A DNA stretch of 64,000 nt from Pisaster brevispinus (Eukaryota > Echinodermata > Asteroidea > Forcipulatida > Asteriidae). A program made the position numbers and the translations under genes. Positions 23,001 to 33,125 of the stretch are shown here, piece by piece (within the stretch, counting starts at the first letter, position 1; each line of letters starts with the position of its first letter). The notes under the pieces are model-generated. The model saw only the letters and a list, made by a program, of their open reading frames with translations. It was not told the DNA's origin and searched no databases. The DNA lies in the NCBI GenBank assembly GCA_023634235.1, contig JAMKCF010000003.1, positions 10,758,742 to 10,822,741 of the forward strand, written 5' to 3'.

Positions 23001-26000
23001 GGTTGCTTTGTTTCCAACGAATCCAACACTATTTTTGGATAATTGAGTGACATTATTACAAAAAGTGACTTTTTTTGCTTCGCATTTATGGCTTCTCATA
23101 GTTTTCCAACCTTGGTTGGCAAAAACTTGGGCCATGGTGTTGCAATAAAAAAGGTCTATGAACACGGTCAGAGTGTTTAAACATAGCCTGCCAAACTTGT
23201 GCCAAAAGAGGGCACTTTCAGATAATTGCGTGGAGCGCGCAAATTTCACGGCTTTAAGAAGAAAAAAAATCTACATCTCTCACCCTTCGTTTTAAGCTTA
23301 GACAGCATCTTGGGAGGATGATAATCCAACATTTGGTTGTCATGGTGATATATTTGATAACAAAGTCTGTGATGCCGATGATCCAAAGCAACGTCCAGAA
23401 GTCCAGTTTGTCAAAGTTGGGTTTTATAAATATTAAACTGCAAGAAAAAGAAAGAAAAATGTGAGTATAATGTTATAATTAGTTTAGCTTAATGCAGAAC
23501 TGTTACTTGATTTCTCGCAAAACTGAGATCTAGGGTAGGTTGTGGGAAGACTAAGACTAGTGCAGTGTTTTCCCTTAACAGAGGTCTGCTGGCCAAATCC
23601 AAGTTATGACACTAGTAAAACGACAAGCTAGCTGGTACTGCTGGCTAGTCACTAAAAAAGTTAAGAGCAACCCCTGTTCTGAAGGTTGGGGACCAGTGTA
23701 ATAGGAAACACACATATCATTATTTTGTTTGGCCTTATCTTACAACCAACTGAGGTGACAGATTTGTTGAATACATTAAAATCTTTAGTGCATGGGGCCA
23801 GAGTTAGCACCGGTGTGTATAACTGTATTCATATTGTATTTATTTCATTTCTCAGGCAGATAAAAAGTACAATAATGCAATTTGGTAAAATCATTAAAAA
23901 ATACAACGAGCAATTAAAATACAGATGGGCGAAAGAGAACCAGCTGGAGCCTGACAGATTGCCTAAAAGAAACAAAGTGCCTGTCTAGTTTTACATGTTT
24001 TACTTATTTACTCTGTACATTTACATGTAGGCCTACTACTGTACATGTACTAATAACGTGAGCTTACCTTTTGGGCAGCTGCTGTTCAGCAAAGACATAG
24101 TACACTAAGATAACATTGAGGGGGAGGAGAACAATCATAACTAGCAAAGACTTGAAGCTGCGCCTGTCCTGTTGGGATAGAATAAAGAGCTGTAATTAGT
24201 GAGCTGTACTCCAGCTGGAGTGAGGAAACAGTGATTTTAATCCCAGTGGCCAAGAAAGACTCTAACTGGGGCAGTGTACGGGTTGAATGACTGTGGCTGT
24301 CACTGTTGGCTTCAGCAGCAACAGTGAAGAATAGGTCTTCGCAAGTGATCTAGCCACAGCCAGAACCACCAATTCAAACACATTAACATTCTCATCTCGG
24401 CCTCAACCAAATTCTTGACATTATTTCCCTAATATGTGGTAAAGAGAGTCCCCCATCCCCCCAAAAGTTCCTCCTAACACCTTGCATGGCACACAGTGCA
24501 CTTACATATGTACCTATCCTGTTCGGTAGAAATGGGAAATACAGGGAGGTGCATTCCATGTCTGCAAGGGATCAGGAGAAACACCCCTGAATATCCCATT
24601 TCAAATTCCTGAGATTCCTTGAACACAATGAAGACACAATGGGAAGGAGTGGTAGCGAGAAGGAGGAGTACGGGGAGGTTCACCGTCTCACACATCAAAC
24701 ACCGAATGAAAGTCTCAGAGCTCCCCACTCAGTGAACAGATTCACTGAGCGAGGAAACAGTTTGCTCATCAGAACGAGCTAGCAATCCATAAACGGCAAA
24801 AGAAAATCGTCTACAAGCTAAGCAAGGTTGTTCAGCATCACGTACCCGTTGAGCGATCTGTTCCTTCACTTTGCCGTTGAAATGAAAGAAAGCTCCTCCC
24901 ATTCCAATGAGCACCAACGCACCTGTGTCAAGTTCAACCCGTAAACCACATTTAAGATTTCATTCAAATAAGATAAGATAAGATAAGATAAGATAAGAGG
25001 CATGTACAAACTTTATTACCCCACACTGGGGAACTTAAAACTGGCCTTGATTCAAACATACAAAAACACTCAAATTGACAATTAACAAAAGGCAGATGGA
25101 TAAAACTGACAAAAGAAAGAGTGGGTGACAATAAGTATACAAATATTTTAAAGGTAGAACTAAAAAGATCCCTAATTATTTATATACAAGGAAAGTATAC
25201 ACAGTGAACGATTTCCCTTGTATCGCATCGCATTTTGCGATGCAATTGGAGCGATTTGCGATGCAATTTTACAAAGTGTATCGCACAATTTGCGATGCAA
25301 TTTGCGATGCAAGTTTTACTAAATTGTATAGTTATAAAAATAAGTTTACACCCACAAGGTTTCGGATTCACATTTACCTAAGCTGTGGCGGTGGGTGTTT
25401 GAGGAATTGCCTTTTATTTAGCGTGACGTCCGACAACCTAAGACTAGAGCAAGGGAAACAATCATATCGCGCATGACGCCGCGCTGTGATCCACATTCCC
25501 CCACACATGATGGGTCGATGGAAGCAGCATCGGTAGGATTCGAAATTAGCGGTCGCCAAATGCGAGTGAAAACAGCGGCGTGCGAGTCAAAACCCTCCCT
25601 TAGTAGCCCGCCAGGCTAGTCAAAAAATTGTTCCTTTTCACAATAAATGAGGGGTACAGTTGTAAAATCCCAAAGAGAGATTATTTTTAAGTTCATAAAA
25701 TGGTTTAGCAAGTCTTGGTATTTTCTAGATTTAATGTGACCGCGATCGCGATCGTTCAATTCATAGTAAACACGCACGCACTTCCCTTAACCACCTGACC
25801 ACATGGTAGTGAGAAGCCAACGTTCGCCCGCACGCACACAACACATGGTAGTATTATGGTTCAGTACAACAGCAGGTCCAAAGTCCATCCTAACCAACAT
25901 TCCGCACGCTGTGATTGGCCCGTCAATAAATTCATATTCATAAGGAAGCTTGGCTAGCCTCCAACTCCATACACGTTCACGAGTCGAGTAAAGAATTGCT

Positions 26001-27100
26001 GCACAACGCGGCGCACGCCCGTGGATTCTGTACTATACACAGCGTTGGGTTCAGGCTATTCAAGCATCGACAACTTTTGCCGATAGAGGGCGTTGCAGGG
26101 CAAAGTTCATTGAATTTTTTCTCAATGTGCGTCATCTATCGAACGTTAACACGAAGATTTCATTGCAAAAGAAGTTCTATAAAACCGATTCTCAAATTAC
26201 ACATCCATGAAAATGGTTGTTGATGAAAACAAGTACTATTTAGGGCAGAAAAAAGGGGGATAAGATCGTTAAAAAAAAAAAAAAATTCGGAAAGTTTTTT
26301 TTTTTTTTTTTTTTTTTGACGCTACGAAAACCGTGTGCATTTAATAATACACGTCAAAAAAAAGTTAAGGGAATAGGCCTTTTTCATATAAAGTTTTGGA
26401 GCGTCTTATTCTTTAATTATAGACACTCTGAAAGTAGCCTTGGCCTGAAATTAAGCCTTAAAAAACACACAAATAAACCTGTGTCACAGGGTTAAATTTT
26501 CAACAATATTTAGGCATTTTAAAATTTGCTATACAAAATTTATGGACTGCTATGCAATATTTTGAGATTGCTATGCAAAAAAAAAAATTGCATAGCAGTT
26601 TTGCTATTCAAAAATTTGGGACCAAATCGTTCCCTGATACATAAGAGGAAGTCCATAAAACTGAAGACTCAAATGGTGTTCATACTGTATTTTAGAAATC
26701 TGCAAATTAATCTAAAAAGTTAGAAGTGCCTACCCAGTCTGTGGTCATATAAAATCTTGACCAGTAAGATGACTATGAAGGGCAAAGTACGTTCCAGCAG
26801 TGGCCTGACAGCTCTGAAGTGACCCTCAGCCCCGCCCCCCTCTGGGCGATCACCGTCATCCCCAACTCCGATACCAGCTTGTCCCAGCTCTGCCTCATTG
26901 GGATTCCGGGGGTCATTTCTATTCTCTTGGTCGGCGTTCACAAACGGCATTTCGATGATCACCCCCTCCTGGCCCTGGCCCCGCCCACTTTGAGGGTGGA
27001 CAGGATCGTCCATTGTGGCCAGGCCTGGGATAAAACCCTGCAGAACGTTCTCTAGTCTGTCGCTTAGAGGGCGCTGTTCACTTGTGCTGGCCATTGTCAT
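20034..27100 (-). CDS. RNFT2: RING finger and transmembrane domain protein (RNFT1/RNFT2 family)
   Basis: Predicted membrane E3 ubiquitin ligase; mammalian RNFT1 acts in ER-associated degradation. Coding exons in transcript order: 27100-26734, 24922-24846, 24168-24068, 23437-23284, 22444-22298, 21292-21227, 20976-20875 and 20165-20034, all with GT-AG introns and agreeing phases, giving 381 residues. Residues 1-100 are acidic and low complexity. Hydrophobic segments follow, including [49 protein letters not shown] and the [12 protein letters not shown] region. The C-terminal C3HC4 RING has Cys322, Cys325, Cys337, His339, Cys342, Cys345, Cys356 and Cys359 (CPIC, HCKHIFCEEC, CPMC), and the protein ends [14 protein letters not shown]. 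The RIFL..P.LD/LLWI.GITDF block and RING favour RNFT2, but it may be the single pre-duplication orthologue. The ATG at 27094 has a better initiation context. Confidence 0.95.
21090..21186. repeat. (AAGTC)n-like simple repeat
   Basis: Repeated CAAGTC pentamer-type units with interruptions, in the RNFT intron after coding exon 6. Confidence 0.7.
21920..22114. mobile_element. MITE with TAGACCCCTTGCA inverted ends and internal 22-bp tandem repeat
   Basis: The 13-base arms TAGACCCCTTGCA (21920-21932) and TGCAAGGGGTCTA (22102-22114) are perfect complements; a TA at each end would fit a TA target duplication. Inside, GGCCTCAGTGAGGGCGCTTT is repeated three times with a 22-bp period (22019-22085). 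An isolated end of the same type is at 60906 (TAGACCCCTTGCATATGACG). The element lies in an RNFT intron. Confidence 0.6.
22541..22826 (+). mobile_element. LINE 3' fragment (dead), second copy type
   Basis: Translates as [19 protein letters not shown], then, after a one-base frame slip, [14 protein letters not shown] and stop. This is the same C-terminal LINE region as the fragment at 12154-12863. It is followed by about 150 bp of 3' UTR and a tail of GATT/TTGG repeats (22795-22826). It is 5'-truncated and frame-broken, in an RNFT intron and antisense to the gene. Confidence 0.75.
23563..23676. repeat. interspersed repeat family R4, copy 1
   Basis: Begins TTTTCCCTTAAC and ends GTTAAGAGCAACCCC (roughly inverted ends). 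It shares GGTCYGCTGGCC and CTGGCTAGTCACT with the copies at 40931-41118 and 50579-50790. Confidence 0.6.
24967..25190 (-). mobile_element. possible retroelement 3' end with (TCTTA)n tail
   Basis: On the minus strand the sequence reads CCCCAGTGTGGGGTAATAAAG, GTTTGTACATGC and then several TCTTA repeats (plus strand 24967-24999). A 3' UTR ending in a short tandem repeat is typical of some LINEs and SINEs. No coding part is recognised and the 5' limit is unclear. Confidence 0.4.
25225..25313. promoter_or_regulatory. cluster of TTGCGATGCAA motifs
   Basis: TTGCGATGCAA occurs four times (near 25235, 25256, 25289 and 25302), with related ATCGCATCGCA and TATCGCACAA text between, in about 90 bp of the first coding intron of RNFT. 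The motif is near-palindromic (TTGC...GCAA) and contains GATGCAA, similar to C/EBP-ATF composite sites. It could equally be a degenerate tandem repeat. Confidence 0.4.
25536..26262 (-). mobile_element. hAT-like dispersed repeat, inverted copy
   Basis: Over about 700 bp this is the reverse complement of most of the element at 43584-44803. Shared landmarks are GATTCGAAATTAGCGG, a GATCGCGATCG palindrome, GATTGGCCCGT, CTCGACTCGTGAA-type text and GATAGAGGGCG. The far terminus is not clear; poly-A and poly-T runs (26271-26318) follow. It lies in RNFT intron 1, in the same transcriptional orientation as the gene. Confidence 0.75.
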
Positions 27101-27194
27101 GTTTGAAAGCCTGCCACTTTCAGCTTTCACACCGTTGTTGATTTGTTGGGGACACTTGAAACTTTCATTTTTATAACAGTGTTATTATAACCTG
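27101..27194 (-). other. 5' UTR part of first coding RNFT exon
   Basis: On the minus strand CTTGCAG lies immediately upstream of about 94 bases that run into the ATG at 27100, so the exon probably begins at about 27192 after an acceptor. This implies at least one non-coding exon further upstream. Confidence 0.45.
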
Positions 27195-27900
27195 CAAGAT
27201 GAAAAAGAAGAAGTGAGAAATTATACAAAGGAAAAATGGATATCCACTCAAAGATGTAAAACACAGGATTCAATAGAGTTAGGGCCATTCATTCTTTAAA
27301 AACAGTTAGTGGGGCTGATGATGTGACCCTAGCAAAGTCTTTCTCGAAAGCTCATTTAGCATTCCAGGTTAAATGTTTTCAGACAGAATTGGCTCCATTA
27401 GTTCACAGAGGATAGTGCATTAAAGGCAATTGAACAATTAAAGGCAGAGTACACTTTTGGTTATTACTCCACAAGTTAATGACCATAAAAAACTTACTTG
27501 GTTAAGAGCACTGGAGAGCTGTTATTAATATAAAACACCGTCAGAAACGACACCCTTTGAAGTAATGTAATTTTAGAGAGAGAGGTAATTTTTCACCCAA
27601 ACATTTGAATCTTAAAATAGCTTTGGGCATGAAGCCTTTCTAAGGCATACTGAAAGCACACAATTCCATGCAACAAGGGTGCTTTTCTTTCATTATTTTC
27701 TTGCAATTTCGATGACCAATTTAGCCCAAACTTTCAAAGGTTTGTTATTTTGTGCATACGTTGGGATACACCAACTGAGGATACTGGTCTTTCACAATTA
27801 CCAAAAGTATACCCTGCCTTCAACTCCTTTCTTATTACAACGATGATGTGGACATGTTGAGTCCGTCTAGTGAGTATGTTAAGTTTGTCATCGTAATGCT

Positions 27901-28380
27901 CTGTCCCAACTTGACAATTGCCCAAACTATAGTTGGGAATGGCCCAACTTGAGCGTTACATGTACCGTTGGAGCACCCAAACTATAGTTGGGATCGCAGT
28001 AATAAGGGCACCATCGGAGCCAGTCTTCCCAATCCCCATCGCCACAGACGAAAAGTGTCAAACAGTGTCTTTTTTCAAACATTTTTTGCGAAATGGACAA
28101 GAATAAAATAATAATAATAGCATTTGAAGTTATTCAGACCACTATGCAGTAGTATTAAAAAATGTTTGAGACTAATTAGAATTGTTGTTTGATTTTAGCA
28201 TGTATTGGCCGCAGGGCAGAGGCCAGGGTTTGAAATAATATTGTTAGGCCTAATCCACCGATAGTAGCTGCTCTTAATCTCATAACAGTCCATGCATGAT
28301 AGAGACTAGTTGTTTGGACGATCATGAAAGAAGTAAATCGAGTTCCAACTAGAGTTGGGGCAATTGTTGAGTTGGGGCAG
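27901..28380. mobile_element. MITE with about 38-bp imperfect inverted ends
   Basis: The left end CTGTCCCAACTTGACAATTG is matched by the reverse complement of the right end (CTGCCCCAACTCAACAATTG), continuing through CCCAACTATAGTTGG-type sequence. 480 bp, with no coding content. The repeated CCCAAACTATAGTTGGG unit inside is itself palindromic. Target duplication not identified. Confidence 0.65.
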
Positions 28381-28468
28381 AACAGTAACACTAACATAAC
28401 AATAGAGTAGCCCTGGTAGTGGTAGGACCATGGTAGGACGTCCGTGTCTGTTGCAATGGAGGAGTCAA

Positions 28469-28557
28469 ACTAGTTGCGATGATCTACCTTCCATCCTCCC
28501 AATGGTCTGCGACCGTTGGGAGGATGGAGGGTGTGGAGGGTTACAATCATCGCAACA
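28469..28557. repeat. long inverted repeat (hairpin)
   Basis: Inner arms CCATCCTCCCAA and TTGGGAGGATGG, plus outer arms TTGCGATGAT and ATCATCGCAA, share one centre. It lies between the RNFT coding start and the putative first exon. Confidence 0.8.
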
Positions 28558-29486
28558 AGAGTCAAACCTGCCAACCCGGGTCAACGTATAGGGGTAAACA
28601 CCTTACCTAACCAGGCATCACTCTAAGTAGAACCAGAAAATTGATGTAGAAATAAACAGTCAATGGAATGCAAATTTTACAAAAACAATTTAATACATGT
28701 TACATTGGCCTGGGTGCATGTGATGTACAATGGATGTGGGATCATGGTCCATGGACTTCAGAGGCAGGAAAAGGATAACATTTTTAAAAGGAAGGCAACT
28801 TTGGATTGGATAACCATGGCGGTAGAATTCTACCTCCATGGGATAACAAACTGGTTATTTAACTGGTTATTCCGTCAAATCATCCCAATCGCTGTTTCGC
28901 CAAAGATTGTATACAGCGCTTCTCATAAAAATTCACACGAGCATGACGAGAGTGGCCAACATTATATTACAAAATAAACTAAATTTGTTGTCTACATCCT
29001 GGACATATTCGGGCAGAATCCACATTTGAATGTGTGCTAAATACTACTTTCTTTCAGTTTCAGTCACCTCAAAAAGAGTTCAATTATTTATATTCTTGTT
29101 TTATTATTATTAGATTTTTTTTAGAAATTGAATTCTACGTTCATAAATCATATGGATAGTAAAACTAGTAATAGTATACCTTTTTTCTAATTTGTGGCTC
29201 GACATTGTGCTGAACAGGGAAAAATAAAATTTGTTGGCATTTTGGGTCCAAGGTTGCCGGTAAACTGGTAAAAAACTAAAAATAGTAGTTAGTAAAAACT
29301 AGTAAAATACCCACTGCTGTGCTCTATAATTTAAATAAATAGAAAAAGGAAAGCATTTATTCAGCTAAAAAAGGTTTAAAACACTAGCACAGAATCAATG
29401 TCAGTGCACGTCAACAGTCAACTTTTAACCTTTCAATATGTCACTGGGTGCAAATGTTACCTTATTCTTAGAAAACTGAGACTTAC

Positions 29487-29600
29487 CTGTACATTATGAG
29501 TTGAAAAACATCGACAACCCACACTCCTGTTGTCGAATTTTGATGACATGATACAGTGATGAAAAACAGAGCGATACTATACTGCAGCTGAGTGATGATG
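29487..29600 (-). other. putative non-coding first exon and promoter area of RNFT
   Basis: On the minus strand a strong donor (ACAG|GTAAGT) ends at 29487, in the right orientation to join the acceptor near 27192. The upstream limit is unknown. A CTCF-like GCCGCTAGGGGGCGG sits just upstream (minus strand, about 29632-29645). No transcript evidence is available. Confidence 0.3.
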
Positions 29601-30934
29601 ATAGCGCCTAGCCTAATGGCTCCATTATCTACCGCCCCCTAGCGGCAACCCAAAACATCAGGAGGGGGAAAAAAAATAAGAAGAATATTATTACCACGCT
29701 AAACTGAAATAGCTCCCTCTAACGGCACAACTGTGTAAACATATTTTTAAGATTGAAAACAATTAAATTAAGAGTTTACTTGGAAGAAGATGACACGCCA
29801 AAGGACAAAGACAAAAAAATGCAAATTTCATTCCACAGGTAAATTGTCTAAATATCCCAATAAAATATGAAGAAAATATGAAAGCGAGACGCCCACCTCA
29901 ATTTACACGCCCCTCAAAAAGTCACATCATGTTTTATCAAGTTATCATTAATATACCATTATTTGTCTTAATGTTTTTAAAAATTCGGTCTATACAAACA
30001 AGACAATCTCACATAACGATGAACTTTCAGAGCCAACTCAGCACCGAGTATGCCAAATTTAGAGTATAAAACCCACTACCACCACCATTGCTGTGATAAA
30101 ACAAAACCAAATGATAATGAAACTCTCACAAAGTTTGAAATAAAATGGCAATGCCTTTTATTTTGATAAATCTTCCCATTTGCATATCAACTTTGGCACA
30201 AATAAAGTTTGAGCCAAATCCAAAGAACACATTGTATGTTAACCACCAATAAAATACCAGTTTATACCCTTTGTGTGGCTGCTGTTACTAATCCGAATAC
30301 AACTTAAACAAACGTTATTTATTTCATTTTGCAAAATATACATCCTATAACAGAGATAGTCAGTGAGACAAAATTATTTCACAGTACTGTACATCGACAA
30401 CAAGAAATAGAAACTACCACATCTGAAGAAGAAATAACAAACTTTTTTTTATGGCAAATAGCCATTTTTGATCAAGCAGCAGTGTCCAGCAGTTGCCGAT
30501 CCTACCTCATTCCTTCATCAAAAACTAAGTACATGTAAATTCATGAGTATTTCCAACTTTTTGCATATTTCCCATTTTCCGCACTAAACAATTTTGACAA
30601 AACTTGTTTGTATTAAACAAAGTTTGTTCATTCTACAATCAGAATCAATTATAAAAACCCAGCAAATTAATAAAGGTTAAGTGTAAAGCTACTTGACCAA
30701 TTTAAACAGAACTAAAATAACAAAATAGTCATCCTAAACCCACAACACCTATAACAGCTCATATCCTGGTTCTAAGTAACTCCCAATTGGTTGGGCTCAA
30801 TTTCATTTATGTGTATCACATAATGACTACTTTGATCAAGGAGTCAATCTTACCCGTTGAAGTAATAGGAAGTCAGAGATTGAACATGTTGATTCAAATG
30901 CTTCCTACTTGGCCCGGGACCCAATTTCATCACT

Positions 30935-31046
30935 CATGAGCAGTGCTGGAGGACTCGAGTCCGATCTCGGCCTCGGGATCGATTTCAAACTCAAGATCGA
31001 TCTCGGACTCAGACGACAGGGACTCGACTACAGCACTGCTCATGAG
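30935..31046. repeat. inverted repeat with Ser/Asp-codon-like GACTC/GATC units
   Basis: The arms CTCATGAGCAGTGCTG and CAGCACTGCTCATGAG, extended by TCGAGTCC and GGACTCGA, enclose GATCTCGG/CTCGGACTC repeats. Open frames across it on both strands are a product of this composition, not a gene. Confidence 0.75.
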
Positions 31047-31048
31047 GC

Positions 31049-31196
31049 CTGGAATTCTATCTGTTTTCATTTTCATTTTCACTTTTACAAAGGGCACTTC
31101 CATTGGAATGATCAAAGTATATGAGAAACTTCTGGAGGGGCATCAATGCAAAGACTAGGGCAACAAAGGGCCATGGCCTCCGTGTAATTCCAGGCA
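31049..31196 (+). repeat. interspersed repeat family R1, copy 2
   Basis: Starts GGCCTGGAATTC and ends GTAATTCCAGGC, so the ends are inverted. It shares TTTTCATTTT, AAAGGGCACTTCCAT and AGGGCCATGGCCTCCGTG with the other R1 copies. Confidence 0.65.
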
Positions 31197-32017
31197 TGGC
31201 TCATGCTTACCGTAAGCAAAAAATCAGAATACCACATACATATTTCACTGGTTAGCAAGGATTTTCTTTCCAGTGCGCGTGCATCCTCCACGTTACTGTG
31301 ATTACAAAACTAGCACAGAAGTTTGGTGCTAACCTTATGGTGAATGGTTAAGAGGAGAACTCATAGCCTACTGACAATTCAAGGTTCTAGCAGTCATATA
31401 TTCACTGGACACAACGAAGGGGAATTAACTCCATCCACTAAGTTACCATATAGTGCAAAAAAACTATTAGTACTAATGTTATTATTGAATTTAGTCCCTG
31501 TTTACTTCTGGGTAGAAATAATAAGTTCCCTTATTTAATAAAGCACCTGAATGCAAGATCCAAACTAGTAAGATCTTGGCTATGCTAAGGCTCACTGCTC
31601 AGTGTTACCTCAGTCAACAATCCTCTGCTTGTGACGCTTTTCAAAGGCGCAACAACTGAGTAGACAAAAGCATTATATTCTTGGGGTTTTTTTTAGCTTG
31701 GAATTTCTGGATAAACAGAGAGCTGTACAAAGTTGGCCCCTTTTTCTAGCTTACGACTCCAAATGCTTGATCTAGTATGAGTTACAGGTGGGTTTTAAGG
31801 CTAGAATCTGTTACAGCAGGATGTCAAGGGAATACTGCAACATGATATCACCTTTACACTCTAGTGCAGTGGCTTCAAAAGAATCTTTTCAGAGTTTCTT
31901 TTTAACCAGCCACTAAGTGACACTTCAAGCTTTGCATGGTGTGGATCATAAGAACAACTACAGTAGTAAACTTCCAAGTACAACCGTGTATACAAATCCC
32001 TTTTGTGAGAAAAATTG

Positions 32018-32353
32018 GTTCTGAGAAGAATCAGTGTGGTCTCTTGAGAACACATTGGTTCTACTCAGAACCAATGTGGTCTCTTGAGAACACATTGGTT
32101 CTACTCAGAACCAATGTGGTCTCTTGAGAACACATTGGTTCTACTCAGAACCAATGTGGTCTCTTGAGAACACATTGGTTCTACTCAGAACCAATGTGGT
32201 CTCTTGAGAACACATTGGTTCTACTCAGAACCAATGTGGTCTCTTGAGAACACATTGGTTCCACTCAGAACCAGTGTGGTCTCTTGAGAACACATTGGTT
32301 CTGCTCAGAACCAATGTGGTCTCTTGAGAACACATTGGTTCTGCTCAGAACCA
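32018..32353. repeat. 40-bp minisatellite, about 8 copies, hairpin-forming units
   Basis: The unit begins CTCTTGAGAACACATTGGTT and continues CTACTCAGAACCAATGTGGT. Most copies are identical; the last few have CCACTC or CTGCTC. Each unit holds GGTTCTACTCAGAACC (6-bp stem), and ACCAATGTG...CACATTGGT forms a second stem, so the array can fold as alternating hairpins on either strand. There are no unique spacers, so it is not CRISPR-like. Confidence 0.95.
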
Positions 32354-32972
32354 ACACTTCTCCTAAAAGAGTTTACTACATTGCAGTACCTGCAAGTTCA
32401 CTACTCTAGTTTTCCTCAAAGTGTTACTGTAAAGGTACACAAAGTGACTGCTTGTATTCCTTTTACCATAATATTTTGATATTTACAAAGTCATGATGTT
32501 TTGAACATCGGTTAATATCATTCCCAGAAAACTTCAATGCTGTCTTCTCTTTACATCCTCAAACTCCATAATCAGAGAAATAACATCCGAGTACAAACTG
32601 TTAGAAGAAATAAATAGTGTAAATAAACAGGTTCTTACAATGTGTGGGAAAATATGATGAAAAGTTTGCAGTTTGGAGAGGGAGTGGGGTGGTTTTGTTG
32701 TTGTTGTTGTTTTTTTGTTTTTTTTGGGGGGGTGTCAACAGGAGATTGTTTAAACAATATTTGTTGTGAATTTTAGTGGTACAGACGTGAATTGATCTCC
32801 GTATACTTGACATTGTTCAGAATGCAAATCCCAGGAGCCTACTTGGTACAAAGTAAATGAAGTACTCTGTGAACTACATGTTAACATAGAAGTAAAAGCC
32901 TCTATGATGTGGCAGGAAATGTACACTGAAGAAAAAGCACACTGACCAGAAGCATGGCCATTTGTAAGAAAA

Positions 32973-33125
32973 GACCTGGGCTTGATTTAACAAAGAGCTA
33001 AGACTGATCTTAACTATGTATCAATCTTAATTGCTAAGCAAAGTGTGGCGTCACGGTACAAATCAATATGGTAATACTGACAACTCATCTTAAGCTGAAT
33101 CCTATCTGTCTTTGAAATCGGCCCA
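32973..33125. repeat. interspersed repeat family R2, copy 1
   Basis: Contains GATTTAACAAAGAGCTAAGA, TGTATCAATCTTAATTGCTA, AAGCAAAGTGTGGCGTCAC and CAACTCATCTTAAG, matching the cluster at 48475-48895. A short related piece is at 2410-2466. Confidence 0.7.

Noticed and set aside
30909..31158. Overlapping Ser/Asp-rich open frames on both strands
   Set aside because: They arise from the GACTC/GATC inverted repeat; no splice or homology support.
32018..32353. CRISPR-like regular array (also 36373-36538)
   Set aside because: The units are contiguous with no unique spacers and lie in a eukaryotic intergenic region; these are minisatellites.
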